The notes beneath the pieces are model-generated. The model was not told the DNA's origin. It saw only the letters and a program-made list of their open reading frames with translations, and did no database searches. The translations under genes and the position numbers were made by a program. 64,000 nt of DNA from Cryptomeria japonica (Eukaryota; Streptophyta; Pinopsida; Cupressales; Cupressaceae). Location of the stretch: positions 188,030,391 through 188,094,390 of the forward strand of contig NC_081406.1 of NCBI RefSeq assembly GCF_030272615.1. Direction: 5' to 3'. This document shows positions 1 to 11,490 of the stretch, piece after piece; the first letter of the stretch is position 1; each line of letters starts with the position of its first letter.

Positions 1-515
1 CACACTTTGTTCTTCTTATCTACAACTTCTGGATAATTCTTCTCAATGCAACATAATCTACATCTATATCGATTTACATTCTATTTGTATGCTCTGCATT
101 CACCTCCATGAAGTTGGTCAAGACCCAATTTCACAATACCTCTCCAAATATCATACGAAAAATTGTTTGCATCGTAATCATGGAACATGATCTATACATC
201 TTTCTATGCTTGCAATAGGGATCATTCATTAAATCGATTTGCATTTAGTTCTTATCATCACAACATAAATAATCCATCCCATTTTGTTACTCATCATAGT
301 TTATCCAATTGCATTCAATATATAGATATCTAAGTTGACTTGTGCAAGTTCCCAGAATGCTCTATTATCATGCCAAAACAAGTTCCTTTAAATTTTTAAA
401 TATGGGTCGTTGATCATCTTGGTCTGACCAAAATATTTGGTCATTGTTGCCACCGTGGTGGTTCTATGCGATCATTTTACGACTTGCTCAATCTCCTTGG
501 ATCTTCTTTTGTATG
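1..515. other. Non-coding left flank of element E1
   Basis: No coding potential is visible. The stretch holds short perfect inverted repeats: GACCAAA-ATA-TTTGGTC at 426-442 and CCACC-GT-GGTGG at 450-461. It was contiguous with the sequence at 36538 and beyond before E1 inserted. That right flank also holds short hairpins, so both may be halves of one old LTR, perhaps that of E6. This last point is an inference. Confidence 0.5.
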
Positions 516-1444
516 TGTTGAGGCTAAAGTTGAACTCCAGAGAATTGACCTAAAACTTGTTAATCCATCATACAATACAAAAGAAATCTACAAGAAATAT
601 TTAGCTTCAACCAATGAAACAACATGAAATAAAAGAAAATAAAAGAGATTAAACCTTCATGATTTATGTCTCATTGTGTCCTAACACCACTATTCCTTGT
701 TGCAGATGATTTTGCTCTCAGACAAGCACACATAGCTTCCTAGATGGCATATGAATAATGGACAGATAGTTAATTGATAATAAGACATGCATATGCAAAT
801 GATTTAAGCTAACATGATATTAAGCTATGAAAGAAATTCTAAATTTTTTGATTGCTTCAAACTCAAACTCATGAATGCAAGATAAAGACTCCTAGAATGA
901 CTATAAGATTAGCTATTAGTTTCAAAATGGCTTAGGAGACCTCTTTTTATATATTTTTGAGTGCATGAGATTAGGTGGCAGCGATCAATGGTCATGATCA
1001 AATCTTTCAAATTGGATGGCTATGAGCAAGAAGTTGAAGGTTGAGAGAAAGGGGGAAGGAGAAGACAAGTGTCACTCACCTCACCTTGACTGAGTTGAAG
1101 ACTTGAGAGGATGTAAGATAGTTGGAGAAGATGTAGGAATGAGAAGACAAGTGGACTCAAGTCCTCCTAAGATATAGGGATGTTGGAGAGAATATAGAAG
1201 ACAATTAGGAAATATGTGTACGTACACAATATTTCATTTATTTTGGAAGTTGGAGATAAGTGGCTAATAAATGATTTAATTTAATTTAATTTTATTGAAT
1301 TAATTTATCCACATGATGGATGAGTTAGAAAAGAAGAAGTGATGTAGAGAATGGAATGTGCGTTGGAAAAGAGATTAAATAATTAAGAAATTATTTAATT
1401 AATGAGACTACATGATAGTAGATAGAGGAATAATTAAATATTAG
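516..1444 (-). repeat. E1 3' LTR, first part
   Basis: This segment matches the start of the 5' LTR at 35454, with roughly 5-6% substitutions by eye over the first 145 bases. On the element strand it ends in GCCTCAACA. A TATA-like sequence, TATATAAAAAG read on the minus strand, lies near 945-955. The copy is broken at 1444 by unit S1, and the final five bases, ATTAG, are the S1 target duplication. Confidence 0.9.
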
Positions 1445-4400
1445 TGTTACCAAATTTTTGCACATGCTAAATTTGGTGGCCTAATGAGGCCTTGCATTCA
1501 TTCATATTGAAAAGGTACATAAATGTTCTAATGAACATAATTGATTTAGATTTGATTACAGTTGTCATTTTCAGTTTTTCTGCAAATACATAAAACAAAA
1601 AAATATTTTACATTTACATAAATTCTGTATTTGTATTTATAATGTAAAAATCAGAATCCCACACAAGCCATGGGATTAGCCTCATTTGATTCATGATGCA
1701 TGAAACAAGTAAAGAATACATTTGATAAATGTAAATGGTATAGATAACTATAATGAAAAAAGACAGAAGGAAAGTGTTCCATCATTGCCTGCGCTATGAT
1801 GTTTGCATTTCTATCTTCCTCTAGCTATGGTTGAACGTCTCAAAGAAGGCAGGTCCAGGTTCTCCTAGTCCTGCAAAAAACAATGAATAAAAGAGAAAAG
1901 GTTAGAGAAAAAGCTCCAAGCAATGATGAAGCAAATGCAATTTGCATTTCTGCATCACAATTAGACATATCACATACAATCATCAGAGGCATCCATTAAG
2001 TGTTAGTCATCAAGATCAGAAGGGAAAAAGGAGTTCAAATTCACTGAAGCTTTCGGCTTCATCATGTTTTTGCTAATTTGTTTGTTCACTGTGCAGGCAT
2101 AGGAAAAGTCTTGATGCTGATTTATGAATTATGCATGTGGGGTAAAATAGGCTCCCACAAGGGTTGAGCCCAGTGTGCAAGTAATTTAAGACAAGGAGCT
2201 ACAATAACATATCCCTATCTGAAAATGTGACAAGAGCTGCAATAAAAAATAGAATATCCCTGTCCAAAAACGTGACAGGAAGGACATAAATGCAACATAT
2301 ACAACATTCAAATATGCACAAAAGATAAAACAACAACTGGAAAGAGATTTATTTTACAGTGAGCATGACACAGTCAACAATGGAGAATGACTGAGAAAGT
2401 AACAACTACAGTCATCATAAGGAAGAAAGATAAACACAATGACAAAGTCATAAGGGAAATCAATGTGTACAACTCCAAAAGACAACACAGTACCTAGAGA
2501 ATAGAGAAAGAGATTCTACAAATTACTAGCAACAAACTTAGTGTACCAAAGAATGATGATAGAACAACCTTTTCAACAGTAAAGAATCTTAAATGTAATT
2601 TTCATATAAACCCTAATTTAAACATGCCAAAAGAGCAATGATTGATAGTCATAAAGAATAACCAACTAAGAATTTGTAGCACATATCTCAGAAATATAGT
2701 GATACAGTAAATACATGGAACACACTATATAATAACAGAAGCAACAACTACAGTAAAGAAATCAAAGGAGATACAAAACCTTACTACCCTATATAACAGT
2801 AGTAGCATGTGACAGGAAGGCATTATGATTTGAAGGCACAAATGCTAATAAACTGGTTAAAGAAAAGTGCGGCCCTTTCATAGTCATCCCAAAAGAATTC
2901 AATGAACAATAGAATGATAAAGGATTGGAAGGCAACACATTTCACAAATACAGCATATCCAAAGGGCCAAGAGGGGAAAATACAACCATCAAAATAGAAA
3001 GGTGACTGTAGCTGCACAAAACTTCCTTAGCATGATCATAGCCAATAATACATTATGGGTTGTTTTTTAAACCCGTTTGTTTTAAAACCCATATTTCATA
3101 ATCGCAAATTTTGGCCATGAGGTTAGGCCTCAGGGTTTCTAAGCAAACAAAGTAAACAATAGTGGCATATCCGTTATATATGTAACAGTGAGCAGTATCA
3201 TGTATTTCATCATTGTGAAGAGATTATATGGAGCATTTTTTTTAATAGAGCTTGTAATAGAGTATCCATGCATAGAAACCTCAAACAGGCTAGGGTTCGA
3301 CTTCTTTACACAGTAAACCATTTTCAAAGCAAAGGTGAGATAGAGAAAAAACATGAAAGTAAAAACTACAGTCCGAGATCATGCACATAAGGCACATATC
3401 TGGAAATTTATTTTTTTAAAAACCCTATGTATGCATGGATTTAAAACGAAAAAGCTTTTGCAACAAATATTTTTGCAAATGACAAGATTGATGAAAAGAG
3501 AAGCATACCCGATCAATAAACTTCATGTTTGATGTCCAGTTCAGTTTTCAAAGCCTCAGATCAAGCCCTACTTGGAGCTCTCATAGAGCATGGTGGCTAG
3601 GCTTCCCGTGAATCATCTCAAACAACAAATGTTCGATGAGCAATTTTAGGGTTTGAAAACCCTTTTACTTCGCTTAGGTTTCTTTTAAAAGAATAAGCTT
3701 TCATATGATATCGTGACTAAGCCATGGGGTGGCTTTAAAACCCTTAAGTCTTTTAAGACTTAACTTTGTAAAAGATGCTTTCTTTTATCAGTGTAAATTT
3801 TTAATTAATATATTAATATTGGCAAATAAAAAAAAATCATGAGCCAATATTAGTATAATAATTAATTATTATTATTATTAATTATTTTCATACACATATA
3901 ACTGAATATTTTTAATTTCTATATCCTTATATATATGTCAAGGTAATTAATATTTAGCATCTTAATAGGCACTTTGAGTTTGGTCTTTAGCATGTAGACA
4001 CAATATGAAAAATTGTAAAATAAATATCTAAGTTGGATAAATTATGAATCCACTTAGTGTTGATTATGATGTGTCTTAGATATTTACTTTAGAAATCTTC
4101 CTAATATGCATACATGCTAAAAGATCAAACTCATTATGAGAAGTCATCATGCAGTTTGGGGTCAGATTTGAGCTTGAGTGTAGGTTTACATGAGCTTTTC
4201 TCATGATTTTGAGGTAAGGCTTGATTTTGAGTGCCACATGGGTCAACCTTTAGTTGACCAAGATTTTGAGCTGAGTTACCCACATTTTTGCATGTTTTGA
4301 AGCCTATTTTGGTGGCTTTTCATTTTTGCTCGAGGATCAGTTTTTGAGAAGATATTTTTAGTAGGGGTTCATCTTCAGTCATGCTGGAGTCATCTTTCCT

Positions 4401-5034
4401 CTACCTTTGTGGAAGGTTTTTGTATAAAGTGAATTTTTTTTATCTTTCTCTTGCTGGTTTTAGCAGAGAATACATTCTTGTAGCTCCTGTGCAGTTTTAT
4501 GACATAATACTGAATAAAATTATTAGCTTATTCCTTATATCTTTGGAGTTCATTTTCTTATTCATGATTGAGAGTTAGTTTATTGTGTTATTGTCTAGAT
4601 AACCTTTAAATTTTATGTCTCATTTTTAAGTCATAGGTTGTGCATTGTGATTAATTGGTTCATTTGGTTGATTGTGAAAGTTTTCTTCCCTTTCAATTTC
4701 TTGAGTTTAAATCCTTTGCATGAAATATTTATGTGCTGTGAACTAGAAGTCTATTTGTGCAGATTGGTGTTTTTAGGAGTGTATTTCTATAATTTTGAGA
4801 TATCATATTGATGCATCACCTTAGTTTAGAATTCACAAAGTCATTCTAGTTTCATTTTTAGTTTCTTATCCTTTTCCTTAGTAAATAATTTAGAGTTATT
4901 CACAGGGAACCAACCCTTCATCTGGAGGCTAATTATCACTATAGGCAACCCACAGGCCTACAAATTATCCCATGTGTGAGTAAGTTGTTTGAGCTTTCAG
5001 CTTGTGCATTACAGGTGCAATTTGAGTGATAACA
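1445..5034. mobile_element. S1: 3.6-kb TG...CA insertion inside the E1 LTR, probably a solo LTR
   Basis: The unit begins TGTTA and ends TAACA, a terminal inverted repeat typical of LTRs. It is flanked by a perfect 5-bp duplication, ATTAG, at 1440-1444 and 5035-5039. The E1 LTR sequence resumes exactly after it, as shown by comparison with 36361-36532. No second copy of its ends lies inside, so a solo LTR of a long-LTR family fits better than a full element. No convincing coding region is present. It contains TTTTAAAACCC-type palindromic words near 3060-3100 and 3650-3780, and a foldback at 3971-4135. A non-autonomous element lacking recognisable LTRs cannot be excluded. Confidence 0.8.
3971..4135. 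repeat. Imperfect foldback of about 165 bp inside S1
   Basis: The left arm from 3971 (ACTTTGAGTTTGGTCTTTAG and onward) pairs imperfectly with the reverse complement of the segment ending near 4135 (ATGCTAAAAGATCAAACTCA). A second stretch, AAATAAATATCTAAG, pairs with CTTAGATATTTACTTT. The arms are about 70 bases with a short loop. It could be a small foldback transposon or LTR secondary structure. I see no clear target duplication of its own. Confidence 0.6.
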
Positions 5035-5227
5035 ATTAGATATTTAATTAATTGATTAGAAGAAAAGGATATAACAAATTAATTAATAAAATATTTCAAT
5101 TAAATTAATTAATATAAGGACATGAAATGAATTAATCTTTTTAAATTAACTATTTAATAGAAGAATAATTATTAAATAAATCTAAAATATTTATTTAATT
5201 GCTCATAGCCATTTTTATGTGTATACA
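5035..5227 (-). repeat. E1 3' LTR, second part, with the S1 target duplication
   Basis: The first five bases are the second copy of the S1 target duplication. The rest matches the far end of the 5' LTR at 36368-36532, closing at GTATACA. On the element strand the LTR therefore begins TGTATACACATAAAAATGG. Some small indels separate the two LTR copies. Confidence 0.9.
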
Positions 5228-5242
5228 TTTTACCTCTCTTTG
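5228..5242 (-). other. E1 polypurine tract
   Basis: Read on the element strand, CAAAGAGAGGTAAAA lies immediately before the start of the 3' LTR. This is the expected place for the plus-strand primer of reverse transcription, and it confirms both the orientation and the LTR edge. Confidence 0.8.
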
Positions 5243-5336
5243 AAATGATGTTGAGACAATATTGTTTCAAAGATTAAATCACGTCTCGATAATGCACCCG
5301 ATGAAGATAAAAATCCTGGTTGTATGTGTTGGCAAT

Positions 5337-6818
5337 ATAACAAGGATATTGAGAAGGTTGTTGATGATTATGGACATAACTGATTAAAGATGTTTTACTA
5401 TCTTGATATTATTATTTTGTCATTGATGTCAATAAATTGATTTTCTAATTCAGTATGATGTTCCCATATCTTAAGAAATATGATATGAAGATCATAAAGA
5501 AGTTGGTAAAGACACAGGAAAGAATATGATGAATAAAGGGATAAGTTATTCAATGGGCAACTCTACTGAGTCAGACAATAATGAGATCTTGATGTTTTAG
5601 ATTGTTTTAACATCATACATATGTTGTAAAATGTAAAGGTTAATACTACATTATGTTATCAGCCAAAGGACCTAGTCGGTAAACCCTAAGGAACCTAGTC
5701 GGTAAACCCTAAGGTTATCGCAATCGGTTAATGAAGACAGAATGTCTACCGAGTAAAGTTTAGTATTCACCAAGTTGTAACCGAGCTGTAACAGAATGCA
5801 TTAAATGTTTACATGTGATATTTAATGAAAGAAGCTGCTGAGATGGAGTGGATCAATGATTGGCAAGCCATGGAAGAAGTTTGTTAACAAATCTAAGGCA
5901 ATGGAAAGTCGGCAAGAAGATCTATAGCTCAGATTGAATCGCATTACCCTAACACAAGTTCCAAGATGATTGTACAAGTTTCAAGGCAAGGTAAAACATT
6001 TTTCAGATCGTAAGATACAATGAACCTAGACAGGGTTGAAGATCTGATGGCTATGATTGATCATGGGAAATGTGATCAAGGAGATTAAGCGGTTAGATGA
6101 TTGTTTATAAATAAGGAACTGTTGATAAACAGTGTATGCGGGCAAGTGTATGCACAGGGATGCTATATAGTGATCACCGAGCACAGAAGCTTGAAGACCT
6201 GTTGGAATAACAGAGTATTGATGCCCAGTAGACATACAAGATTAGTTCTATGTCTAGATTGTGATTGAACAAATAAGAATCTGCTTTAGCATTTTAGATG
6301 TAAAGTTGCAGATAGATTGTATTACTGTTAGCTTGTGAAAGTAACAGAAAATCTCTTAACTGAGTGGACTTAACAGTCTTATAAGTAAATCCTTTAATAA
6401 GGTGACATTCTAAATGAGTGTTTGAAATCCTTTGACAAGGTCACTTCTAACAAAGTGAAGATCCTAATAGATCTGAAGGAAATCCCTTAACCGGGTCACA
6501 TCTAGCAATGTGTTTTGTAATCTTTAACAGGATTGGCTTTTAACCGAGCATACTCTAGAAGAGTATATTTCTTAGTGGGTCTGAAATCTCATAGTGGTTT
6601 TTCCCTATTTGGGTTTCCACGTTAAATCTGGTGTTATGAGGTTTATATAGTTCATATGCTTTTGAGTTTGCATGTTTGATAGTTTTATTCTATGACTGAT
6701 ATATGTTACCGAGGTTGAATCTGATGTTTTCATTGATGATTAAGTTTGTATGATTCACCCCCCCCTCTCATCTTGTTGGCTCTTGGATCTGTACTTATAT
6801 TAAGTATCAGAACTATCA
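5337..6818 (+). mobile_element. Solo copia-type LTR in the E1 3' region
   Basis: The 1482-bp unit starts TGTTGGCA and ends ACTATCA. It has a perfect 5-bp target duplication, GTATG, at 5332-5336 and 6819-6823. Near its 3' end is the pyrimidine-rich word GATTCACCCCCCCCTCTCAT, also found in the LTRs of E3, E8 and the solo LTR at 49644, which sets its orientation. It contains a striking hairpin array at 6353-6566. Only one LTR is present, so recombination between two LTRs probably removed the internal region. Confidence 0.88.
6353..6566 (+). repeat. Array of about twelve short hairpins with varied arms and similar loops
   Basis: Units include GACT-TAAC-AGTC (6367-6378), CCTT-TAAT-AAGG (6391-6402), CCTT-TGAC-AAGG (6429-6440), CACTT-CTAACA-AAGTG (6442-6457), GATC-CTAATA-GATC (6460-6473), CACAT-CTAGCA-ATGTG (6497-6512), AATC-TTTAACAG-GATT (6519-6534) and ATACTC-TAGAA-GAGTAT (6550-6566). 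The arms differ between most units but pair perfectly within each. Loops are mostly variants of CTAACA or TTAAC. The array lies in the middle to 3' part of the LTR, where the transcript ends would be expected. Confidence 0.75.
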
Positions 6819-6823
6819 GTATG

Positions 6824-9386
6824 CCCCCTCAGGAGATTGATCATGAAATTATTGAAAAATTTGGATTGAGCGATTGATCTCACGATAATTGATTGGAATT
6901 TCTACAACTTTGGTTGATGAAAATGTTCGCTCTTTGATTTCTTTGATATTTTGCTTAATTTGATGATTGATAGAGTTTGATTGACCTCATGATCGATGAG
7001 GGTCAATGATATAAACTCGAAGCTTTGATGATCTGATAGGATAGAGTTTGATTGACTTCATGATTGATGAATGCCAATGATGTAAATTCAAGATTAGATA
7101 GACTAGATGCGTAACCTCATGATGAATGAGAATCACTAATATGTGGTTAAAGAGATTGATAGAAATCTCAAGTGAGCGGATATGATAGTTGATTGATTGA
7201 TCAAAGCAATTCGTTGGATCAAGAACTGACATTTTGTTAATATCATGTTGCAAGAAGATCTAGATGTATTGATTCATCCAGGGGGAAACAAGATGATCAA
7301 CGAGGCTTACAACATTTGAAAAGAGTGGTTCTCTTCGTCCCAGTTGACATATTGATATGAGACATTGATTTGTATCATGGAACATTGTATTTTATTGATT
7401 ATTTCTTTGATATCATTGTATACTTGGAATTTTTATTATTTTATGATGATATACAGACATGGACCCTATATGATTCTGATGATTAATGATTTATTATGCA
7501 TGTTAAACTCTATATGATGATGATCTATATGCATTGATATACAATATTACATGGATTATGCTCTACTGACCTATATATGAAGTGATGGATGATGTTATGA
7601 TGATCTTTTCTTTCCTTTATTTTCATGATGATGATGTTCTATATCATGCAATAATGATGAAATGAAAATGATTTTGATGATGCAAATGAAATTAATTATA
7701 TAATGATTTACTTAAATGATGCAAATGCAATGATCTATATGAGAATGCTTCTAATGATTACGCATGCAAATGAATGTTGATTTTTTTAATTTTTAATGTG
7801 TATGCATATAATGATTTGAAATGAAAATGATCTACATGAAATGTATTTGATTTAAATTTTGATGATTATGAATGCTATGCTTGATCAAACTTATGCGATG
7901 GATGCTTATATGTAATGCTTATGATTGTAATGCAATGCTTATAATGATAAATGAATCTAAGTGCAAAGATGCAACTAAATGACCTTAATGGATAAAAAGA
8001 ACTACAATGATAACGATCCTAATGCAAATAATAATGATGATATACTACATGATTAATGAAATGCACTTAATGGAATGCAAACTAATGCAATGCAAATGAT
8101 TATGATCAAAATGAAAGCCTAATGAAATGAATGAACCTAAATGCAAGTTGTTTTAGTTTGTCCAAGTATACTCAATCTTTATTTATAACCGTTGATCTCT
8201 AAATGAAATGGTTATAATGCAATTGACAATGAATTCTTATAATTTAGATGAATAATGAGCTAATCTAAAATGATCTAACTAAAATGATACTTCCATTCTT
8301 CATATGTTGTCTTATAATAGTGATTGATTTCATCATTGAGCTTTTAAAATGTTGTAAGAAAATACAAGCATCTTGACATAATGATTAAAGTTGACCTGAG
8401 TATTTCTTACATGGATTTTGATATAGAAAGTTTATACAGGCAACTTAATATGATGAATCAAGCTGACCTGAGTATTTCTTGTAGGACAAACAAGGATTAT
8501 CCCCTTTCATGCATGACTCGAAACGTCCTCTTTGATCTTTTATTGATCATATCCTTAGACAAGTACATACCTTAATAAGAGATAAACCACAAACAACAAA
8601 CAAAGAAAATAATTATACCCCATCATAGCTACTCTAGTCATGGACATCCTTGAGTCGCATAGAGTACATGATTAGGAAAAAAATCAAGATATAAAAACCG
8701 AATATTGTATGTCATACACATGTTCTCATGGTCATTAACTGATATAATCATTGATAATCCTTTATTACTTGCTGGTTGAATCTTTGTTTTCCAAGTTTCA
8801 CGATTCAGTTGCTACAAAATACCTTGATCTTCATTGTTTTGTTGCTCATTATTTGTTTCAAAACCCTAGGTGTTTTGGTTTTTTCTAAGTTTTCTGAGTG
8901 TTTTGGATTTTCAAAAATTTAAAAGATCACCTTAGCAAAAGGAATTAGGATTTTTCCCCCAGTGGAAACAAAAATTTATTATGGATGTACAAAAGGATGA
9001 TCCAAACCATGGTGGGATATAATGCAAATATGATTGATAAAATGCAAGACAGTGACTACACTAAGTATGTCAAAGATTGATAATTGTTGGTAAGCTACAT
9101 ATTTCTTGCTAAATGGTTCAGAGCAATGAATGCAAAAGATGAAATGGATAAGCTAAGACAGATGGCAATGATAGATGCAAATAGGATGGAGTGGATAGGT
9201 GCACAAAGCGATCTCATAGATGAAAGAACTCACTTTTAGATAATGTCTATTTACTCGGTTTTCACTATCTAAATTTATTGCATTTTTTCCATATTTGATT
9301 TTTTTTGTTCTATTTTCTCTGTTTTAAGCTTTTTAGAGATTTTCTATTTTTCTGATTTTTACTGATTTCTTCAGGACTTTAATATC
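6824..9386 (-). other. E1 3' non-coding internal region
   Basis: This stretch between the end of integrase and the 3' LTR shows no credible ORF. It is AT-rich, with many ATGAT and GATGATG words at 7380-8290 that do not form a clean microsatellite. The 17-base word TGACCTGAGTATTTCTT occurs twice, at about 8393 and 8465. Long untranslated 3' regions are usual in Tat-type elements. Confidence 0.55.
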
Positions 9387-10496
9387 TCAAGCATATAACT
9401 TCTTGAGATGAACAGAATTTATGGGCTCATCAAACCAATCACCTTCAGGTGTAGATAACTTGTATGCTCCTGAGCCATATGCCACTGCTATAACAAAAGG
9501 ACCTAATTAGTTCGGTTAAAATTTTCCCTTCTTTTCTCGGTCTTGCTGATTCCTTGGATTCTCCTTTAATACTAAATCTCCAATCTGAAAAATGTGTGAC
9601 TTAACTATGTGATTATAACTTCTTGCCATTCTTTGTTGATATGCCTTGAAATGATCTGTAGCATTTTGGCGACATTCTTGAATTAGCTCAAGTTCTTGAA
9701 GTCTAGAGACTCGCTATTCTTCTTCTGGTATAAGACCTTTCAAGGACACTCGTAGAGAAGGTATCTCTACTTCTACTAGTAATATGGCTTCTGATCCATA
9801 GACTAACCAATATGGGGTTGCCCCTGTTAGTGTAGGAATATTGGTTTGATATGCCCAAAGAGCAGGATTTAGTTGAATATGCCACTCTTTACCAGCTTCA
9901 TTGACTATTTTCTTCAAGAACTTTAAGATTATTTTATTTGATGCCTCAACTTGACCATTTCCCTATGGATAATATGGGGTAGAAAACCTATGCTGAATAT
10001 GAAATTGCTCACATAGTTCCTTCACATCTTGATTCTTATATGGTCTTCCATTATCAGTGATAATGGTCATAGGGACTCCATAGCAATAGATTATATAATT
10101 CAGGATGAATGATGATATTTGCTTTCCCGTCACTTTCGTCAAAGGCATTTCCTCAATCCATTTAGTGAAATACTCTGTAGCAGTCAGAATGAACTTATGT
10201 CCATTATAAGATGAAGGGTTTATCTTACCTACCAAGTCAAGACCCCATTGGGAGAATGGCCATGAACCTACCATAGGATGTAGTTCTTGTGCTCATGCAT
10301 GGATGAGATTCCCATGGATCAGAAATTGTTTGCATCTCTTAGCATATGTAAATGAATTTCTCTCCATGGTAGGCCAATAATAACCCAAGCGAATAAGTTT
10401 ATTAGCCAGTGTTAAATCACTTGAGTGCATTCCACAAATACCTATGTGGACTTCATTAAGAACTTTCTTAGAATCTTCTTGTTTGAGACATATCAA
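9387..10496 (-). pseudogene. E1 integrase (zinc-binding, core and C-terminal parts)
   Basis: Reading down from 10496, the zinc-binding module shows HIGICGMHSS and then KRCKQF, where the second metal-binding Cys of the HHCC motif appears replaced by Phe. The catalytic core follows. The first Asp is in WGLDLVG, the second in TDNGRPY and the Glu in QVEASNK, so all three catalytic acidic residues remain. An in-frame stop at 9963 splits the core just before the Glu, and others interrupt the frame near 10290 and 9713. The C-terminal part, with HFKAYQQRMARSYN and a basic tail, runs to a stop at 9387-9389. Integrase joins element cDNA to the target; this copy is inactive. Confidence 0.85.
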
Positions 10497-10514
10497 TAGA
10501 GTGCTATCTAGACC

Positions 10515-11222
10515 TCATCTATATAAGATATCAGCATTGATAGTATAGTGGGATGATTGACAGATAAAATTTCTTGTCTGATTGCAAGATAGGTCAGGAG
10601 GAAGGATATTCTCCTTTAGGTATCGATAAGTTTGGTTGTATAAGGATTGATCGATTCCCGATATATGGAAAATCATGTGGGTATTTTGGGATTCAATGGA
10701 AGGATTCAAGATATCTTCCATCAGGAATTCGTAACATTGTTGATTTTCTTGATTCTGCAAAAGAGATGCTATTGTAGCCATTGCATATGCTGCTTTGTTC
10801 TCATTTCTTGGGATCTGAGTAAATGTTATTTTTTCAAAATTCTCTTTAAAATTTTCAACCATCTATTTGGAAGGCACGATCTTATCATCCTTAGTTTTAT
10901 AATCATCATTTATTTGGTTGATTATAAGCTGTGAATCACCATAAATATGCAATTCCTTGATGTTCCATTCAATAGACATTTTGAGCCCAATAACCAATGC
11001 TTCATATTCTGCAGTATTGTTTGTACATGGAAACCATAGTTTATATGATTTTGGAATTGCGTGTCCCTGAGGTGTGATGAAGAAGATTCCAGCACCTGAT
11101 CCATATTGTGTATAGGAGCCATCAAAGTACAACTCCCAAAATTTTGTGCTTATTGTCAGAATTTTTGCATCAGGAAATTCGATGTGCAACAATGTGTCAT
11201 CTTGTAAGGGTGCTTCAGCCAA
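10515..11222 (-). pseudogene. E1 second (archaeal-type) RNase H and linker
   Basis: The segment WELYFDGSYTQYGSGAGI, then NNTAEYEALVIGLK, then HIYGDSQLIINQI, is a complete RNase H fold signature with acidic residues in FDGS, AEYEA and GDSQ. It lies downstream of the element's own RT-linked RNase H (11256-11490). Plant Tat elements are known to carry such an extra domain, called aRNH. After a stop at 10863 the linker continues with FTQIPRNENKAAYAMATIAS and reaches the integrase zinc-binding module. It would help degrade the RNA strand during reverse transcription. Confidence 0.85.
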
Positions 11223-11255
11223 TTGATCAACAATGACATGTCCTTTGATACCTTT

Positions 11256-11490
11256 TCAATCAACATATTCTATATCAAACTCACTTAGTACCATAACCCA
11301 TTTTGCTAGTTTGTCTGTTAAAGTTGACTTTCTCAACAAATACTTTAGTGGATCTTGTTTTGCTATCAGTTTTACATAGTGAGTTAGCATATAATGTTGC
11401 AATTTCTGAGTTGCAAATACAACTGCTAGACATGTCTTCTCAACTGATGTATAGTTCAATTCATAGCCTACAAGTGTTCTACTGATGTAA
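11256..11490 (-). pseudogene. E1 RT-linked RNase H fragment
   Basis: The peptide NYTSVEKTCLAVVFATQKLQHYM is the conserved start of the gypsy RT-linked RNase H, and AKWVMVLSEFDIEYVD marks its end. The upstream part of the domain lies on the other side of the copia element E3, at 18139 and beyond. The reading frame runs on smoothly once E3 and one copy of its target duplication are ignored. That shows E3 landed in a contiguous coding region. Confidence 0.85.

Noticed and set aside
2823-3354. Short minus-strand ORFs in S1
   Set aside because: No protein-like composition or motif; within a probable solo LTR.
6801-6812. AGTATCAGAAC after the solo LTR at 5337 read as a decayed Met primer site
   Set aside because: The unit ends at 6818 with an exact GTATG target duplication, so this word lies inside the LTR.
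7380-8290. ATGATG-rich region as a microsatellite or regulatory array
   Set aside because: Words recur loosely without a regular period.
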